A stretch of 64,000 bases of DNA from Bacteroidaceae bacterium. Lineage in GTDB: Bacteria > Bacteroidota > Bacteroidia > Bacteroidales > Bacteroidaceae. The stretch spans positions 62,001-126,000 of the forward strand of contig JAFZWM010000014.1 of assembly GCA_017617315.1 (NCBI GenBank), given 5' to 3'. The position numbers and the translations under genes were made by a program. Below the pieces are notes generated by a model. The model was given only the letters and a program-made list of their open reading frames with translations. It was not told where the DNA came from and did not search any database. Positions 41,273-49,352 of the stretch are shown piece after piece (within the stretch, counting starts at the first letter, position 1; every line of letters begins with the position of its first letter).

Positions 41273-41777
41273 GAATATTGTCAAACTGATTTTCGTGCTC
41301 GTGCTGCCTTTGCTGGTGGCGTGCAAGGTGTCGTACAAGTTCAATGGCTCTTCAATCGATTATACAAAGACAAAGACCATAACTATTGCCACGTTCCCAA
41401 ACCGCGCAGCCTATGTGTGGGCTCCGATGGCATCAATTTTCAACAACGAGCTTGTTGATGAATTCAGCAAGAAGACTCGCCTCCAGCAGGTTAGGCGAAA
41501 CGGCGACTTGCAGATAAGCGGAGAGATTACCGACTACACCCAGTCTAACAAGTCGGTTTCTGCCGACGGATACTCGTCTCAGGTTGAGCTGAAGATGACC
41601 GTCAACGTCCGCTTTGTTAACAACAGCAATCATTCCGAGGATTTCGAGCGCACGTTTAGTGCCTCGCAGACATACGATTCGTCTCAGCCGCTCACATCTG
41701 TTCAGGACGACCTTGTGAACCAGATGGTTAAGGACATAACGAATCAGATTTTCAACGCAACGGTAGCAAACTGGTAG
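41259..41777 (+). CDS. lptE: LptE-like lipoprotein (LPS transport)
   Basis: 172 residues with a lipoprotein signal (LIFVLVLPLLVACK, Cys19 by count from the Met at 41259). The mature part (SYKFNGSSIDYTKTKTITIA, then NNELVDEFSKKTRLQQV, QISGEITDYTQSN) matches the Bacteroidetes LptE family, which plugs the LptD barrel in the outer membrane and helps insert LPS. The start at 41259 places the signal peptide correctly; the longer frame to 41217 lies within the upstream gene. Usually found in this order after the sigma-54 regulator in Bacteroidales. Confidence 0.9.
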   Translation: MVSNKNIVKLIFVLVLPLLVACKVSYKFNGSSIDYTKTKTITIATFPNRAAYVWAPMASIFNNELVDEFSKKTRLQQVRRNGDLQISGEITDYTQSNKSVSADGYSSQVELKMTVNVRFVNNSNHSEDFERTFSASQTYDSSQPLTSVQDDLVNQMVKDITNQIFNATVANW

Positions 41778-41781
41778 CCCA

Positions 41782-42696
41782 ATGACAGATTTGACAGAAT
41801 ACATTAGTCACCCCGAACGACTCGACCGCAACTCGCTGTTCGAGCTTAGAGGCTTGTTGGCTCGCTATCCGTACTATCAGACGGCTCGTCTGCTGCTGCT
41901 CAAGAATCTGTACATTCTTCACGACTCGTCGTTTGGCGATGAGTTGCGAAAGGCGGCACTCTATGTTAACGACCGCCGTCAGCTTTTCATGCTCGTTGAG
42001 GGCGCAAACTACATAATTCCGAAATTCAGAAGCGAGGAAAGTTCGGTTGCCGACGGCGGATTGTCGGTTGACCGCACCATGTCGCTCATCGACGTGTTCC
42101 TCGACAGTCTTCCGGAGGAAAAAGAAGAGAGGCGCGAAGAGAAGAATGAGACGAAGCCGATTGACTTGGCAACCGACTATGTTTCGTACCTCAAGCAGCT
42201 CGATGACATAAAGCCAGAGGAGGGCGAGGGCGACGCAAACAAGATGCAGGGACAGAGCCTTATCGACGACTTTATAAAGAAGGGCGACGAGCGTCTGATT
42301 CTCGACATCGGCGCGCCTCGCAGAAAGCCTAAGCACGTTCTGCCTAAGTTCAGCGACAATGCCGATTCTGAGGATGAGGCTCTTGGCGCAGAAGAAGAGA
42401 CTGCATTGGCATCTGCCTCGGAAGAAATTCAGACTGTTGCCGAAGAACCCAAAAAGAAGACGATTTCGTTCGTTCAGTCCGACGATGATTCGCAGCAAAA
42501 TGTGCTCGACGGGGTGAACGAAAGTGCTGATGATAAGTTTTTCACCGAAACTTTGGCGAAAATCTATATAAAACAGCACAGATATGACAAAGCTCTTAAA
42601 ATTATTCAGCAATTAAGTTTGAAATATCCAAAAAAAAATCGTTACTTTGCAGACCAAATAAGATTTTTAGAAAAACTGATTATTAACAGTAAATAA
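41782..42696 (+). CDS. TPR-like protein of the lptE-secG cluster
   Basis: 304 residues. Residues 1-80 are helical (LTEYISHPERLDRNSLFELR, then YPYYQTARLLLLKNLY), followed by a long acidic low-complexity linker (about 110-230, rich in Glu, Asp and Ala). The last 60 residues hold one tetratricopeptide-like unit (FTETLAKIYIKQHRYDKALK then LSLKYPKKNRYFADQI). No signal peptide. It lies 4 bp after lptE and 10 bp before secG, so it is in the same operon. Function unknown; a scaffold role is possible. Confidence 0.87.
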   Translation: MTDLTEYISHPERLDRNSLFELRGLLARYPYYQTARLLLLKNLYILHDSSFGDELRKAALYVNDRRQLFMLVEGANYIIPKFRSEESSVADGGLSVDRTMSLIDVFLDSLPEEKEERREEKNETKPIDLATDYVSYLKQLDDIKPEEGEGDANKMQGQSLIDDFIKKGDERLILDIGAPRRKPKHVLPKFSDNADSEDEALGAEEETALASASEEIQTVAEEPKKKTISFVQSDDDSQQNVLDGVNESADDKFFTETLAKIYIKQHRYDKALKIIQQLSLKYPKKNRYFADQIRFLEKLIINSK

Positions 42697-42706
42697 TTTA
42701 TAAGAA

Positions 42707-43075
42707 ATGTTATACGTATTTTTAATTGTTTTGATTGTATTAGCAGCCGTTATAATGTGCTTTGTTGTTTGTATTCAAGAGTCAAAGGGCGGCGGCTTGG
42801 CATCAAGCTTCTCAAGCTCAAACGCAATCTTTGGCGTGCGCAACACTAAGAGCGGTTTGGAAAACATCACATGGTTCCTTGCTGCATTTATGGTTGTCAT
42901 CAGTATTCTTGCTGCATACAGCTTGCCATCAGTATCTGGCGAAACTTCAGTCATGACAAAGCAGGCTACCGAGAGCAGCAACGTAAATCCTAACAACATT
43001 CCAGCAATGCCATCGGCTCCTGCGCAGAATGCTCCAGCAAAGAGCGCACCTGCTCAGAATGCTCCTGCAAAGTAA
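42707..43075 (+). CDS. secG: SecG subunit of the preprotein translocase
   Basis: 122 residues with two membrane segments (residues 2-24, about 50-72) and the family's loop (QESKGGGLASSFSSSNAIFGVRN, residues 25-47) between. SecG forms part of the SecYEG channel of the inner membrane. The C-terminal 45 residues are a Pro/Ala/Asn-rich tail with two near copies of SAPAQNAPAK, longer than in the E. coli protein (110 residues in total, without such repeats). It is the last gene of the operon and is followed by a terminator. Confidence 0.93.
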   Translation: MLYVFLIVLIVLAAVIMCFVVCIQESKGGGLASSFSSSNAIFGVRNTKSGLENITWFLAAFMVVISILAAYSLPSVSGETSVMTKQATESSNVNPNNIPAMPSAPAQNAPAKSAPAQNAPAK

Positions 43076-43106
43076 ATTAGGAATAAATACTGAACAGAAA
43101 TATTTG

Positions 43107-43144
43107 TCCCGATATGCGCCAAGGCGTGTGTCGGGATTTTTTTT
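43107..43144 (+). terminator. terminator of the sigma-54/lptE/secG operon
   Basis: TCCCGA (43107-43112) and TCGGGA (43131-43136) with an inner GCGCC/GGCGT stem, followed by eight T. Confidence 0.82.
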
Positions 43145-43351
43145 GATTGTTTAGGATGTGATTTGGAGTGGATGCAAACGAAAAGCTGCCCCATCTCACG
43201 ATGAAGCAGCTTTGTATAACATTTTCAATTGAATTAGAGGTAAAAAGATTGTTGTTAAATTATCTGTAGCAAAAGTATCAACTTTTTATGTAAGTTCAAA
43301 ATATTTTTGTATGTCCTTCAACATAAAGAGAATGTATTTCGGCAGATTTAT

Positions 43352-43359
43352 TATATTTG
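43352..43359 (+). promoter_or_regulatory. -7 box TATATTTG of the Ca/Na antiporter gene
   Basis: TAnnTTTG match 28 bp upstream of the ATG at 43388; the longer frame (from 43307) starts before it and is rejected. Confidence 0.7.
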
Positions 43360-43387
43360 CAGTCGGATTTTCGAAAAAAATAACAAT

Positions 43388-44344
43388 ATGATTGTTTCGT
43401 TAGCGTTGCTCATTGCTGGAATAGTGATGATTATTGTAGGTGCCGACAAACTTACCGACGGTGCTGCCGCCATAGCCGCTCGCTATGGCATCTCGAGTCT
43501 TGTAATAGGTCTTACGGTTGTGGCATTCGGCTCGTCCATGCCCGAGTTTGTAATCAGCTTTATCTCCTCGCTCAAGGGAAGCACCGAGATTGCCATCGGT
43601 AACGTGGTTGGAAGCAACATCTTCAACATCCTCTTTATTGTTGGCTGCACGGCTGCCGTCTATCCCATAAAGGTTACTAACCGCACGGTTTACAAAGACC
43701 TCCCATTTGCCGTCATGTCATCGTTCGTGCTGTTTGTTGTGGCGTGCGATGCCTTTATCGACGATGCCCAGTGGAATATCATAACCCGAAGCGACGGCTT
43801 GCTGCTCATCTGCTTCTTTGTGGTGTTTATGTTCTACACGCTTGCCACGGCTCGCAGCAGCGAGGGCGCAAGCGAAGAGCCTGTTGCGCCCGACAGCATC
43901 ATGCCTGTGTGGAAATCGGTTGTCTTTGTGCTTCTTGGCTTGGCTGGACTTATTTTCGGAGGCGATTTCTTTGTCGATGGCGCGTGCGGCGTTGCCCGTC
44001 TTCTTGGCGTTAGCGAATCGGTGATAGCCCTCACGCTCGTTTCGGGCGGAACATCGCTGCCCGAGCTTGCCGCGTCGCTTATGGCTGCCCGCAAGCGCGA
44101 TTCGGGCATGGCTATAGGAAACGTTATCGGCAGCGTTGTCTTTAATGCCTTCTGGATTCTTGGTGCGAGTGCAACGGTTTCTCAGCTTCCGCTCGGGCAC
44201 ATCACGCTGTTCGACTTGTTTACGCTTCTTATTGCGAGCGTCGTTATGTGGATTTTGGCGCGTACCGGCAAGATTATCAACCGTGTAGAGGGCTGCATAA
44301 TGGTGCTTATGTATGTGGGCTATATTGCATATCTGTTAAATTAG
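43388..44344 (+). CDS. calcium/sodium antiporter (YrbG family)
   Basis: 318 residues with about ten membrane segments arranged as two inverted halves. Each half has the alpha-repeat signature: VVAFGSSMPEFVISFISS near residue 53, with GNVVGSNIFNILF near 78, and SGGTSLPELAASLMAARK near 217, with GNVIGSVVFNAFW near 242. The Glu residues within the SMPE and SLPE motifs bind cation in this superfamily (CaCA). It exports calcium from the cytosol in exchange for sodium, or protons. A short acidic loop (RSSEGASEEPVAPDS, about residues 155-169) separates the halves. Confidence 0.94.
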   Translation: MIVSLALLIAGIVMIIVGADKLTDGAAAIAARYGISSLVIGLTVVAFGSSMPEFVISFISSLKGSTEIAIGNVVGSNIFNILFIVGCTAAVYPIKVTNRTVYKDLPFAVMSSFVLFVVACDAFIDDAQWNIITRSDGLLLICFFVVFMFYTLATARSSEGASEEPVAPDSIMPVWKSVVFVLLGLAGLIFGGDFFVDGACGVARLLGVSESVIALTLVSGGTSLPELAASLMAARKRDSGMAIGNVIGSVVFNAFWILGASATVSQLPLGHITLFDLFTLLIASVVMWILARTGKIINRVEGCIMVLMYVGYIAYLLN

Positions 44345-44383
44345 TCCAAGAAATACTAAAAAATCCCTGATATTTATGTTGTG

Positions 44384-44432
44384 TAGCATAAAAAGAGTTG
44401 ATATTAGTCAAGAATTTAGATATTTTATGCTA
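44384..44432. promoter_or_regulatory. inverted repeat upstream of the small secreted protein gene
   Basis: TAGCATAAAA (44384-44393) and TTTTATGCTA (44423-44432), 10-bp perfect arms, 29-bp spacing. It ends 39 bp before the -7 box of the next gene. It might be an operator or a weak terminator for the antiporter gene. Confidence 0.45.
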
Positions 44433-44471
44433 AAAAACATTGTTTTGTGATTGCTTAAAGATTTTTCTTCT

Positions 44472-44479
44472 TATCTTTG
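44472..44479 (+). promoter_or_regulatory. -7 box TATCTTTG of the small secreted protein gene
   Basis: Perfect TAnnTTTG match, 50 bp before the start codon. Confidence 0.72.
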
Positions 44480-44529
44480 CAATGTCTTTAAGAGAGACAA
44501 ATAAGTGTAACAATAAAAATTGAGGTAAG

Positions 44530-44763
44530 ATGAAAAGATTGTTTATATTCACTGCAATGGTCGCTTGCTTTGCGATAGCAAACGCTGAGACTAAGTTACC
44601 TGTTAAGGGTATAGCAAACATGAATGTCGGCAAGATAGCAGCTAACCTTAAGGCGCTTCCTGCTAATGCTACTACAGCCGATGCAGTTCGTGCTTCACTT
44701 GAGCAGAAGGCAGACAAGAATGCAGCCGCTGCTTCTGAAAAGAGTTTGGATTTAAAGAAATAA
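44530..44763 (+). CDS. small secreted protein, Ala/Lys-rich
   Basis: 77 residues with a clear signal peptide (LFIFTAMVACFAIANAE), leaving a mature part of about 58 residues: TKLPVKGIANMNVGKIAANL, then Ala-rich helical sequence (KALPANATTADAVRASLEQK, ADKNAAAASEKSLDLKK). It has no cysteine after the signal, so it is periplasmic or released. A single-gene unit with a consensus promoter and a strong terminator, which suggests a well-expressed stand-alone product. No family recognised. Confidence 0.8.
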   Translation: MKRLFIFTAMVACFAIANAETKLPVKGIANMNVGKIAANLKALPANATTADAVRASLEQKADKNAAAASEKSLDLKK

Positions 44764-44790
44764 TATAGCTTTACAGGCTAATCAGTAATG

Positions 44791-44822
44791 AAAGATAGAG
44801 CAGACGCTCTATCTTTTTTTTT
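44791..44822 (+). terminator. terminator of the small secreted protein gene
   Basis: AAAGATAGAGC (44791-44801) and GCTCTATCTTT (44806-44816), 11-bp stem with a 4-nt loop and a long T run. Confidence 0.92.
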
Positions 44823-44849
44823 GTTTTTATACTCCGACATAAGGAGATT

Positions 44850-45047
44850 GGTTGTGTCAAGGTAGATTCTACATAGATTCAAGGTTGGGGCAACATAGAG
44901 GCAAGTAAGCCGATAGTAAGCCGATGGTAAGGGGAAAGTAAGGGGATGGTAAGCCGGTAGCTACGGGGAAGGTACGTTCAAGGTACGTTCTGGGTTCGTT
45001 CAAGATACGTTCAAGGTTCGGGCAAGTAAGCCGATGATAATTCACAA
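44850..45047 (+). repeat. degenerate 11-bp tandem array, copy 2 (18 units)
   Basis: Divides without slippage into 18 units of 11 bp: ggttgtgtcaa, ggtagattcta, catagattcaa ... gtaagccgata, gtaagccgatg, gtaaggggatg, gctacggggaa, ggtacgttcaa, gatacgttcaa, ggttcgggcaa, gtaagccgatg and finally ataattcacaa. The last two units match the last two of copy 1 with two differences (gcaagccgata, ataattcacaa). Same strand as copy 1. Confidence 0.92.
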
Positions 45048-45088
45048 TTGACAATGTCTCTTGAAAGTTTGAGAGTTGAAAGTTGAAA
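45048..45088 (+). repeat. tail of array copy 2
   Basis: ttgacaatg, then ttgaaagtttgag and agttgaaagttgaaa, similar to the sequence after copy 1 at 11529-11580. Confidence 0.7.
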
Positions 45089-45270
45089 TTTTAGAATAAA
45101 AAATTGTGGGGAGGGGAGAACTTAAAATTCCTTTTTGATAATAATAGACTGCTGATAATGAGAAGATTGGTGATCTTATATACGATGATATAATAAAAAC
45201 ATTAGTTGAATAGCTGCTTTTTTGACAAACATTTTTACTTTGTATCTGTTTCCAAAATGAAAATAAAGCA

Positions 45271-45882
45271 ATGAAAGCATTTATATTTGTAATACTTTAG
45301 ACAATCACAAGTAGCATGTATGCACAAGTTGAACCGTGGTTCTTTGCGCAGGTTGATTTGGATTCTGTTGATATGGTTAGCATGAAATATAACAGGGTTC
45401 GTAAAGGAAGATTTTTAGAGTCTACGGGCAAAATATTGAGGGGAAACATAAAAATGTATTAAACAGATATTTTTGTAAAAAATGCAGAAAATTGTGGAAG
45501 GCTAAACAATCCGAGTTTTAGAGACTACAGTGGACATTACGAACAATATCTTAAAGTCCGTAGGCATGTAACTCTGAAGTGCAAAAATAAAGAGGCATTA
45601 TCAGGAAAGCAGATTGCATTTGGCAACAAAAAGGTAAAGGATGCTGAAGCGTTGAAGTTCTGCCTCACTCGCCTCGACGACCTTTTCTACAACGGCAACG
45701 ACATGGCGCAATTCTACTATATCGAAGACCAGATAAAGCCCGAAGGCAAACTCTCGATAACCGCATATCACAAGGACTACATTGAGATTCAGATGCAAAA
45801 AAACATCGACTCCGACAGAATGATGTATAACGAAAAACTGTACGAACTCATTGATTACATCTGTAAAATGTCGGCAAAATAA
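45271..45882 (+). pseudogene. secreted-protein pseudogene with two in-frame stops
   Basis: One frame of about 203 codons can be followed from ATG 45271 to TAA 45880-45882, interrupted by TAG at 45298-45300 (codon 10) and TAA at 45460-45462 (codon 64). Reading through gives a broken signal peptide (MKAFIFVIL-stop-TITSSMYAQ), then VEPWFFAQVDLDSVDMVSMK, a middle part with RDYSGHYEQYLKVRRHVTLK, and the open end from 45652 (MKFCLTRLDDLFYNGNDMAQ). The continuous frame on both sides of each stop, and no frameshift, point to recent loss by nonsense mutation. The family is not recognised. Recoding is unlikely because two different stop codons are involved. Confidence 0.75.
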
Positions 45883-46124
45883 GCGCCCTTTGCTCACTCG
45901 GATTTCCGACTCCGAGCATCTAAAATGGGGGGTGCCAAAATTGAATCCGGCAGCATCAGCAGAATGTGTGGAATTTGCAAATCCCAACAAACCGAGCAGC
46001 AAGCCAAAAGATTCGTTTTTGCAGATTTACCTAAAACTATTTTTATATTGATTTTAATTGTTGTGTATGAAAAATGTCCAAATATATGATACACATCTTT
46101 CTTGAACATATCGCTAAATGTATC

Positions 46125-46132
46125 TATCTTTG
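46125..46132 (+). promoter_or_regulatory. -7 box TATCTTTG of the HTH/CoiA-like pair
   Basis: Perfect TAnnTTTG match 31 bp upstream of the start codon at 46164. Confidence 0.75.
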
Positions 46133-46163
46133 CATTAGTATTTTATAAATAATAAATAATAGA

Positions 46164-46829
46164 ATGGAAGAAAAATTCATAGGAAAAATGATAGAGGAAG
46201 AAGTCCGAAGGCAGAATTTCTCTATTAAGGAATTTGCAGAGAAGATAAATTGCAGAAGGAACAACGTTTACGATATTTTCAGAAGGAATAATATCGATAT
46301 TGACTTGTTGAAAAGAATTTCCATTGTTTTGCAACATAATTATTTTAAGGACATAGCAGAAGATATGAATCTTGCTTCGCCAATACAGATTAGCGAAGAG
46401 GAACAGAAGAAATTACGCGCAGTAAATCAATTTCTTGAAGCTGTGCCGAAATCATTTGAAAAGTTGAATCTTGATGTTGCTATAGTACTTGGAATAAAGA
46501 AAGGCGTGGAAAAAGACATTCCACTTCCTGACTTTATTTTGTCTGATTTTAATATAACTTTTACTATTGGGCAAACTTATGAGGAACGTTGTAATGGCTT
46601 TTGGGGGAATACAGTAAGGTTCCAAAAAGTTGATTATGTTGGTGCTGTCGAAATGGTTGAATATATAAACCAAATAGATGGCATTGAGTATGTCGATATA
46701 GCTATAGATTACAAAACTCAAGAGGAGTGGGATGAAGCAATCTCATTTATTTTGGATGAAATTAGATATTTGTATCACCCTAGAACACTTAATTATTTAA
46801 ACGAACTTAGAAGACAATGCAGACAGTAA
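46164..46829 (+). CDS. XRE-like helix-turn-helix protein
   Basis: 221 residues. Residues 10-60 read as a helix-turn-helix of the Cro/XRE kind (RRQNFSIKEFAEKINCRRNN, then VYDIFRRNNIDIDLLKRISI). The remaining 150 residues form an acidic domain (AVPKSFEKLNLDVAIVLGIK, FNITFTIGQTYEER, DYKTQEEWDEAISFILDEI) with no recognised fold. AT-rich relative to the neighbouring housekeeping genes. It overlaps the nuclease-like gene by 13 bp, suggesting it controls or works with that protein. A repressor or sensor role is inferred from its position. Confidence 0.85.
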   Translation: MEEKFIGKMIEEEVRRQNFSIKEFAEKINCRRNNVYDIFRRNNIDIDLLKRISIVLQHNYFKDIAEDMNLASPIQISEEEQKKLRAVNQFLEAVPKSFEKLNLDVAIVLGIKKGVEKDIPLPDFILSDFNITFTIGQTYEERCNGFWGNTVRFQKVDYVGAVEMVEYINQIDGIEYVDIAIDYKTQEEWDEAISFILDEIRYLYHPRTLNYLNELRRQCRQ

Positions 46830-48001
46830 AATATCGTTATGCATATGATGAAAACGAAAATATCGTATGTATAGATGAAGTAACTCCAGAAACGCGAGAA
46901 TTGCATGTGTATAAATGTATATCTTGCGGCGAAATCCTCATAGCCAAACTTGGAGATAGGAAAAATCATCATTTTGCACATAAGTCAAATGTTTTGTGTG
47001 ATGGTGAAACTTATTTGCATAAATTAGCTAAGGAAAAGATATTGAGGAAATTTAAGACTGAAAAGTCTTTTAATATAGAGTTAAAGGCTAAAATACACTG
47101 CTCTGAAAGACGGACTTGCCCTTTCTATAAGCGGTTGAACTATGTGAATGAACTTTTATCTGTTGTTTGTCAAGAATCAGAATTAGAAGAAGAATGTTGT
47201 GATTTTAAAAGCATTACTGTAGATCTTCGCAAATACTATAATCGATGTGAAGCAGAGAAAGGAGTTTTTTGTGTTGAAAAAAATAAAAGGAAAAGAGCGT
47301 TCAGTTATAAAACTGAAGATGTCTGTGGGCATTTTGTTGCAGATTTATTACTTTGGAATGATGATGATGAGAACAAAGATAGAGAGCCTGTAGCAATAGA
47401 GATATGTGTTACTCATCCTTGTGAAGAAGAAAAAAAGGAATCTGGACTAAAAATTATAGAGATAAATGTCAGAAATGAAAATGATATAGAGAAAATAGTA
47501 TCAGGTAATATTGCTGGAGATAATGTGGAATTTTTTAATTTTAACGCAAGTGCCCCAGACGAACCTTTGAATAAAGTAAATGTTTTTTCTCGACTGGCTT
47601 TTTTCAAATCAGGAGCAGTTGTGAATAGTACTATTGAAGATTATCAATATTGTTCTGAGAGAAAAACAAGAAAGAATAATTATTCTGTTGTAGAGCTCAA
47701 TATGGGATACGGGAATACTTCAGGGTATGATACAGATGGCGTGTATTTAATGGGGCTAGCCTACATCTTAAATTTAGGCTATAAATTCAAAAATTGTATT
47801 CTTTGCAAGTATTACAAAAATTATATGGAGTCATACACAATGGAACCGTTCTGTGCTTGCTATAAAAGAAGTGGAATAAAAAATCCAAGGCAAAAGGATG
47901 CTGTAGAATGTCCATATTATTCTCTAAATGAGGAAAAAATCAACAAGTTTAGAGAACAAGCAAAAACAGCACCAATAGAAATCGCGTGGAAAAAAGACTA
48001 A
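46817..48001 (+). CDS. CoiA-like nuclease-family protein
   Basis: 394 residues, AT-rich. The N terminus has the CoiA-type zinc-finger pattern: C34-x2-C37, then HHFAH at 51-55, C61 and GETYLHKL (E64, H68). A restriction-endonuclease-like core follows: FVADLLLW (D176), PVAIEICVTH (E195 to H200), and IIEINV (E215), an order that fits the PD-(D/E)xK-related active site of CoiA-like proteins. The C terminus has a further metal-binding Cys set: C327-x2-C330, C346-x-C348 and C365. CoiA helps process DNA in competence; similar proteins also occur in mobile or defence loci. Function here is unknown; it is in an operon with an HTH protein. Confidence 0.85.
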   Translation: MQTVKYRYAYDENENIVCIDEVTPETRELHVYKCISCGEILIAKLGDRKNHHFAHKSNVLCDGETYLHKLAKEKILRKFKTEKSFNIELKAKIHCSERRTCPFYKRLNYVNELLSVVCQESELEEECCDFKSITVDLRKYYNRCEAEKGVFCVEKNKRKRAFSYKTEDVCGHFVADLLLWNDDDENKDREPVAIEICVTHPCEEEKKESGLKIIEINVRNENDIEKIVSGNIAGDNVEFFNFNASAPDEPLNKVNVFSRLAFFKSGAVVNSTIEDYQYCSERKTRKNNYSVVELNMGYGNTSGYDTDGVYLMGLAYILNLGYKFKNCILCKYYKNYMESYTMEPFCACYKRSGIKNPRQKDAVECPYYSLNEEKINKFREQAKTAPIEIAWKKD

Positions 48002-48091
48002 CATGAATTTCTTTAATGATTTTAGAATTTTAAATAGCATAATACAACAAAAATAGCGATTTAATACCTTGTATCTTTCTGCTTTTATGCT

Positions 48092-48099
48092 TATTTTTG
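48092..48099 (+). promoter_or_regulatory. -7 box TATTTTTG of the pepT operon
   Basis: TAnnTTTG match 20 bp upstream of the start codon. Confidence 0.65.
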
Positions 48100-48119
48100 C
48101 ATAATAAATTATAACTTTT

Positions 48120-49340
48120 ATGGACATTGTAGAAAGATTTCTTAATTACGTTAAGTTCGATTCGCAGTCGGACGAAAACTCTGACACTGTGCCAAGCTCG
48201 GCAAAGCAGTGGAATATTGCACGTTATCTGAAAGATGAACTTGAGGCTGTTGGACTCGAGGACGTTGTGCTCGACGATATGGGATATGTTTACGCAACCT
48301 TGCCTTCGAACATCGATGAGGAAGTGCCTACCGTGGGCTTCATTGCACACTACGACACATCGCCAGATTGCAGCGGTGCCGACATCAAGCCACGAATCGT
48401 TCACTACGAGGGCGGCGACATCAAGCTGAATGAGGAGGTTTACACTCGTGCCGACCAGTTCCCTGAGCTGAAGTCGCACGTTGGCGAGGACATCATCGTT
48501 ACCGACGGAACAACGCTTCTGGGCGCAGACGACAAGGCTGGTATTGCCGAGATTGTTCAGGCTATGGTCGAACTGAAGGAGCATCAGGAGTGGAAGCACG
48601 GAAAGATTCGCGTGGCATTCAATCCAGACGAGGAGATTGGCATGGGAGCGCACCACTTTAACGTCGAACTGTTCGGCGCAGATTTCGCCTACACTATGGA
48701 CGGCGGCGAAGTGGGAGAGCTTGAGTTCGAGAACTTCAACGCGGCTGCGGCAAAAGTTACGCTGAAGGGTCTGAACGTTCATCCGGGTTCGGCAAAGAAC
48801 AAGATGATAAACTCATCGCTCGTTGCCATCGAACTGAACTCTATGCTTCCAGCACAGGATATTCCTGCCAAGACCGAGAACTACGAGGGCTTCTTCCACC
48901 TGATTGCCATGAGCGGAACGGTTGAAAACTCAACGCTTCAGTACATTATCCGCGACCACGACCGCAAGAAATTCGAGGCTCGCAAGGAACTGATGAAGCA
49001 GGTCGTGGCAAAAATCAACATGATTTACGGAGCAGGAACGGCTACGCTCGACATGCACGACCAGTATTACAATATGCGCGAGAAGATTGAGCCTGTGATG
49101 TTCGTCATTGACCTTGCAAAGAAGTCGATGCTCGATGCCGGCGTAACGCCAAATATCCACGCAATACGCGGAGGCACCGACGGCGCACAGCTCTCGTTCA
49201 AAGGCTTGCCTTGTCCTAACATCTTTGCCGGCGGACTGAACATGCACGGCAGAAACGAGTGCGTTCCGGTTCAGAGCATGGAGAAGGCAAAGAACGTGGT
49301 TATTGCCATTGCAAAGAATGTTGTATCGCTAAAGAAATAA
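48120..49340 (+). CDS. pepT: peptidase T (tripeptide aminopeptidase)
   Basis: 406 residues, the usual length. M20 metallopeptidase that removes the N-terminal residue of tripeptides in the cytosol. Signatures: [14 protein letters not shown] near residue 75 (His and Asp zinc ligands), [13 protein letters not shown] near 136 (bridging Asp), [14 protein letters not shown] near 168 (catalytic and ligand Glu), and [14 protein letters not shown] near 370 (last His ligand). Typical dimerisation domain between 200 and 310. It is followed after 12 bp by the cation antiporter gene and may be co-transcribed. Confidence 0.96.
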   Translation: MDIVERFLNYVKFDSQSDENSDTVPSSAKQWNIARYLKDELEAVGLEDVVLDDMGYVYATLPSNIDEEVPTVGFIAHYDTSPDCSGADIKPRIVHYEGGDIKLNEEVYTRADQFPELKSHVGEDIIVTDGTTLLGADDKAGIAEIVQAMVELKEHQEWKHGKIRVAFNPDEEIGMGAHHFNVELFGADFAYTMDGGEVGELEFENFNAAAAKVTLKGLNVHPGSAKNKMINSSLVAIELNSMLPAQDIPAKTENYEGFFHLIAMSGTVENSTLQYIIRDHDRKKFEARKELMKQVVAKINMIYGAGTATLDMHDQYYNMREKIEPVMFVIDLAKKSMLDAGVTPNIHAIRGGTDGAQLSFKGLPCPNIFAGGLNMHGRNECVPVQSMEKAKNVVIAIAKNVVSLKK

Positions 49341-49352
49341 AAAACTGAATAT

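Larger units (their letters stand above)
43076..43387. other. intergenic region (312 bp)
   Basis: Contains the secG terminator (43107-43144), a second small hairpin (AAAGCTGC at 43182-43189 with GCAGCTTT at 43206-43213), and the antiporter promoter (43352-43359). No ORF supported. Confidence 0.65.
44764..45270. other. non-coding region with second repeat array (507 bp)
   Basis: Contains the terminator of the 44530 gene, the second 11-bp array (44850-45047), its tail (to about 45088), and an AT-rich stretch before the pseudogene. A 61-codon minus-strand frame over the array (44869-45054) is created by the repeat itself. Confidence 0.7.

Noticed and set aside
44869-45054. 61-codon minus-strand frame across the second 11-bp array
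   Set aside because: Created by the repeat units; no start signals and no counterpart frame in the first array.
45652-45882. 76-codon frame as an intact small gene
   Set aside because: It continues in frame upstream through two stop codons to a signal-peptide-like start, so it is the end of a pseudogene; internal initiation cannot be excluded but is not supported.
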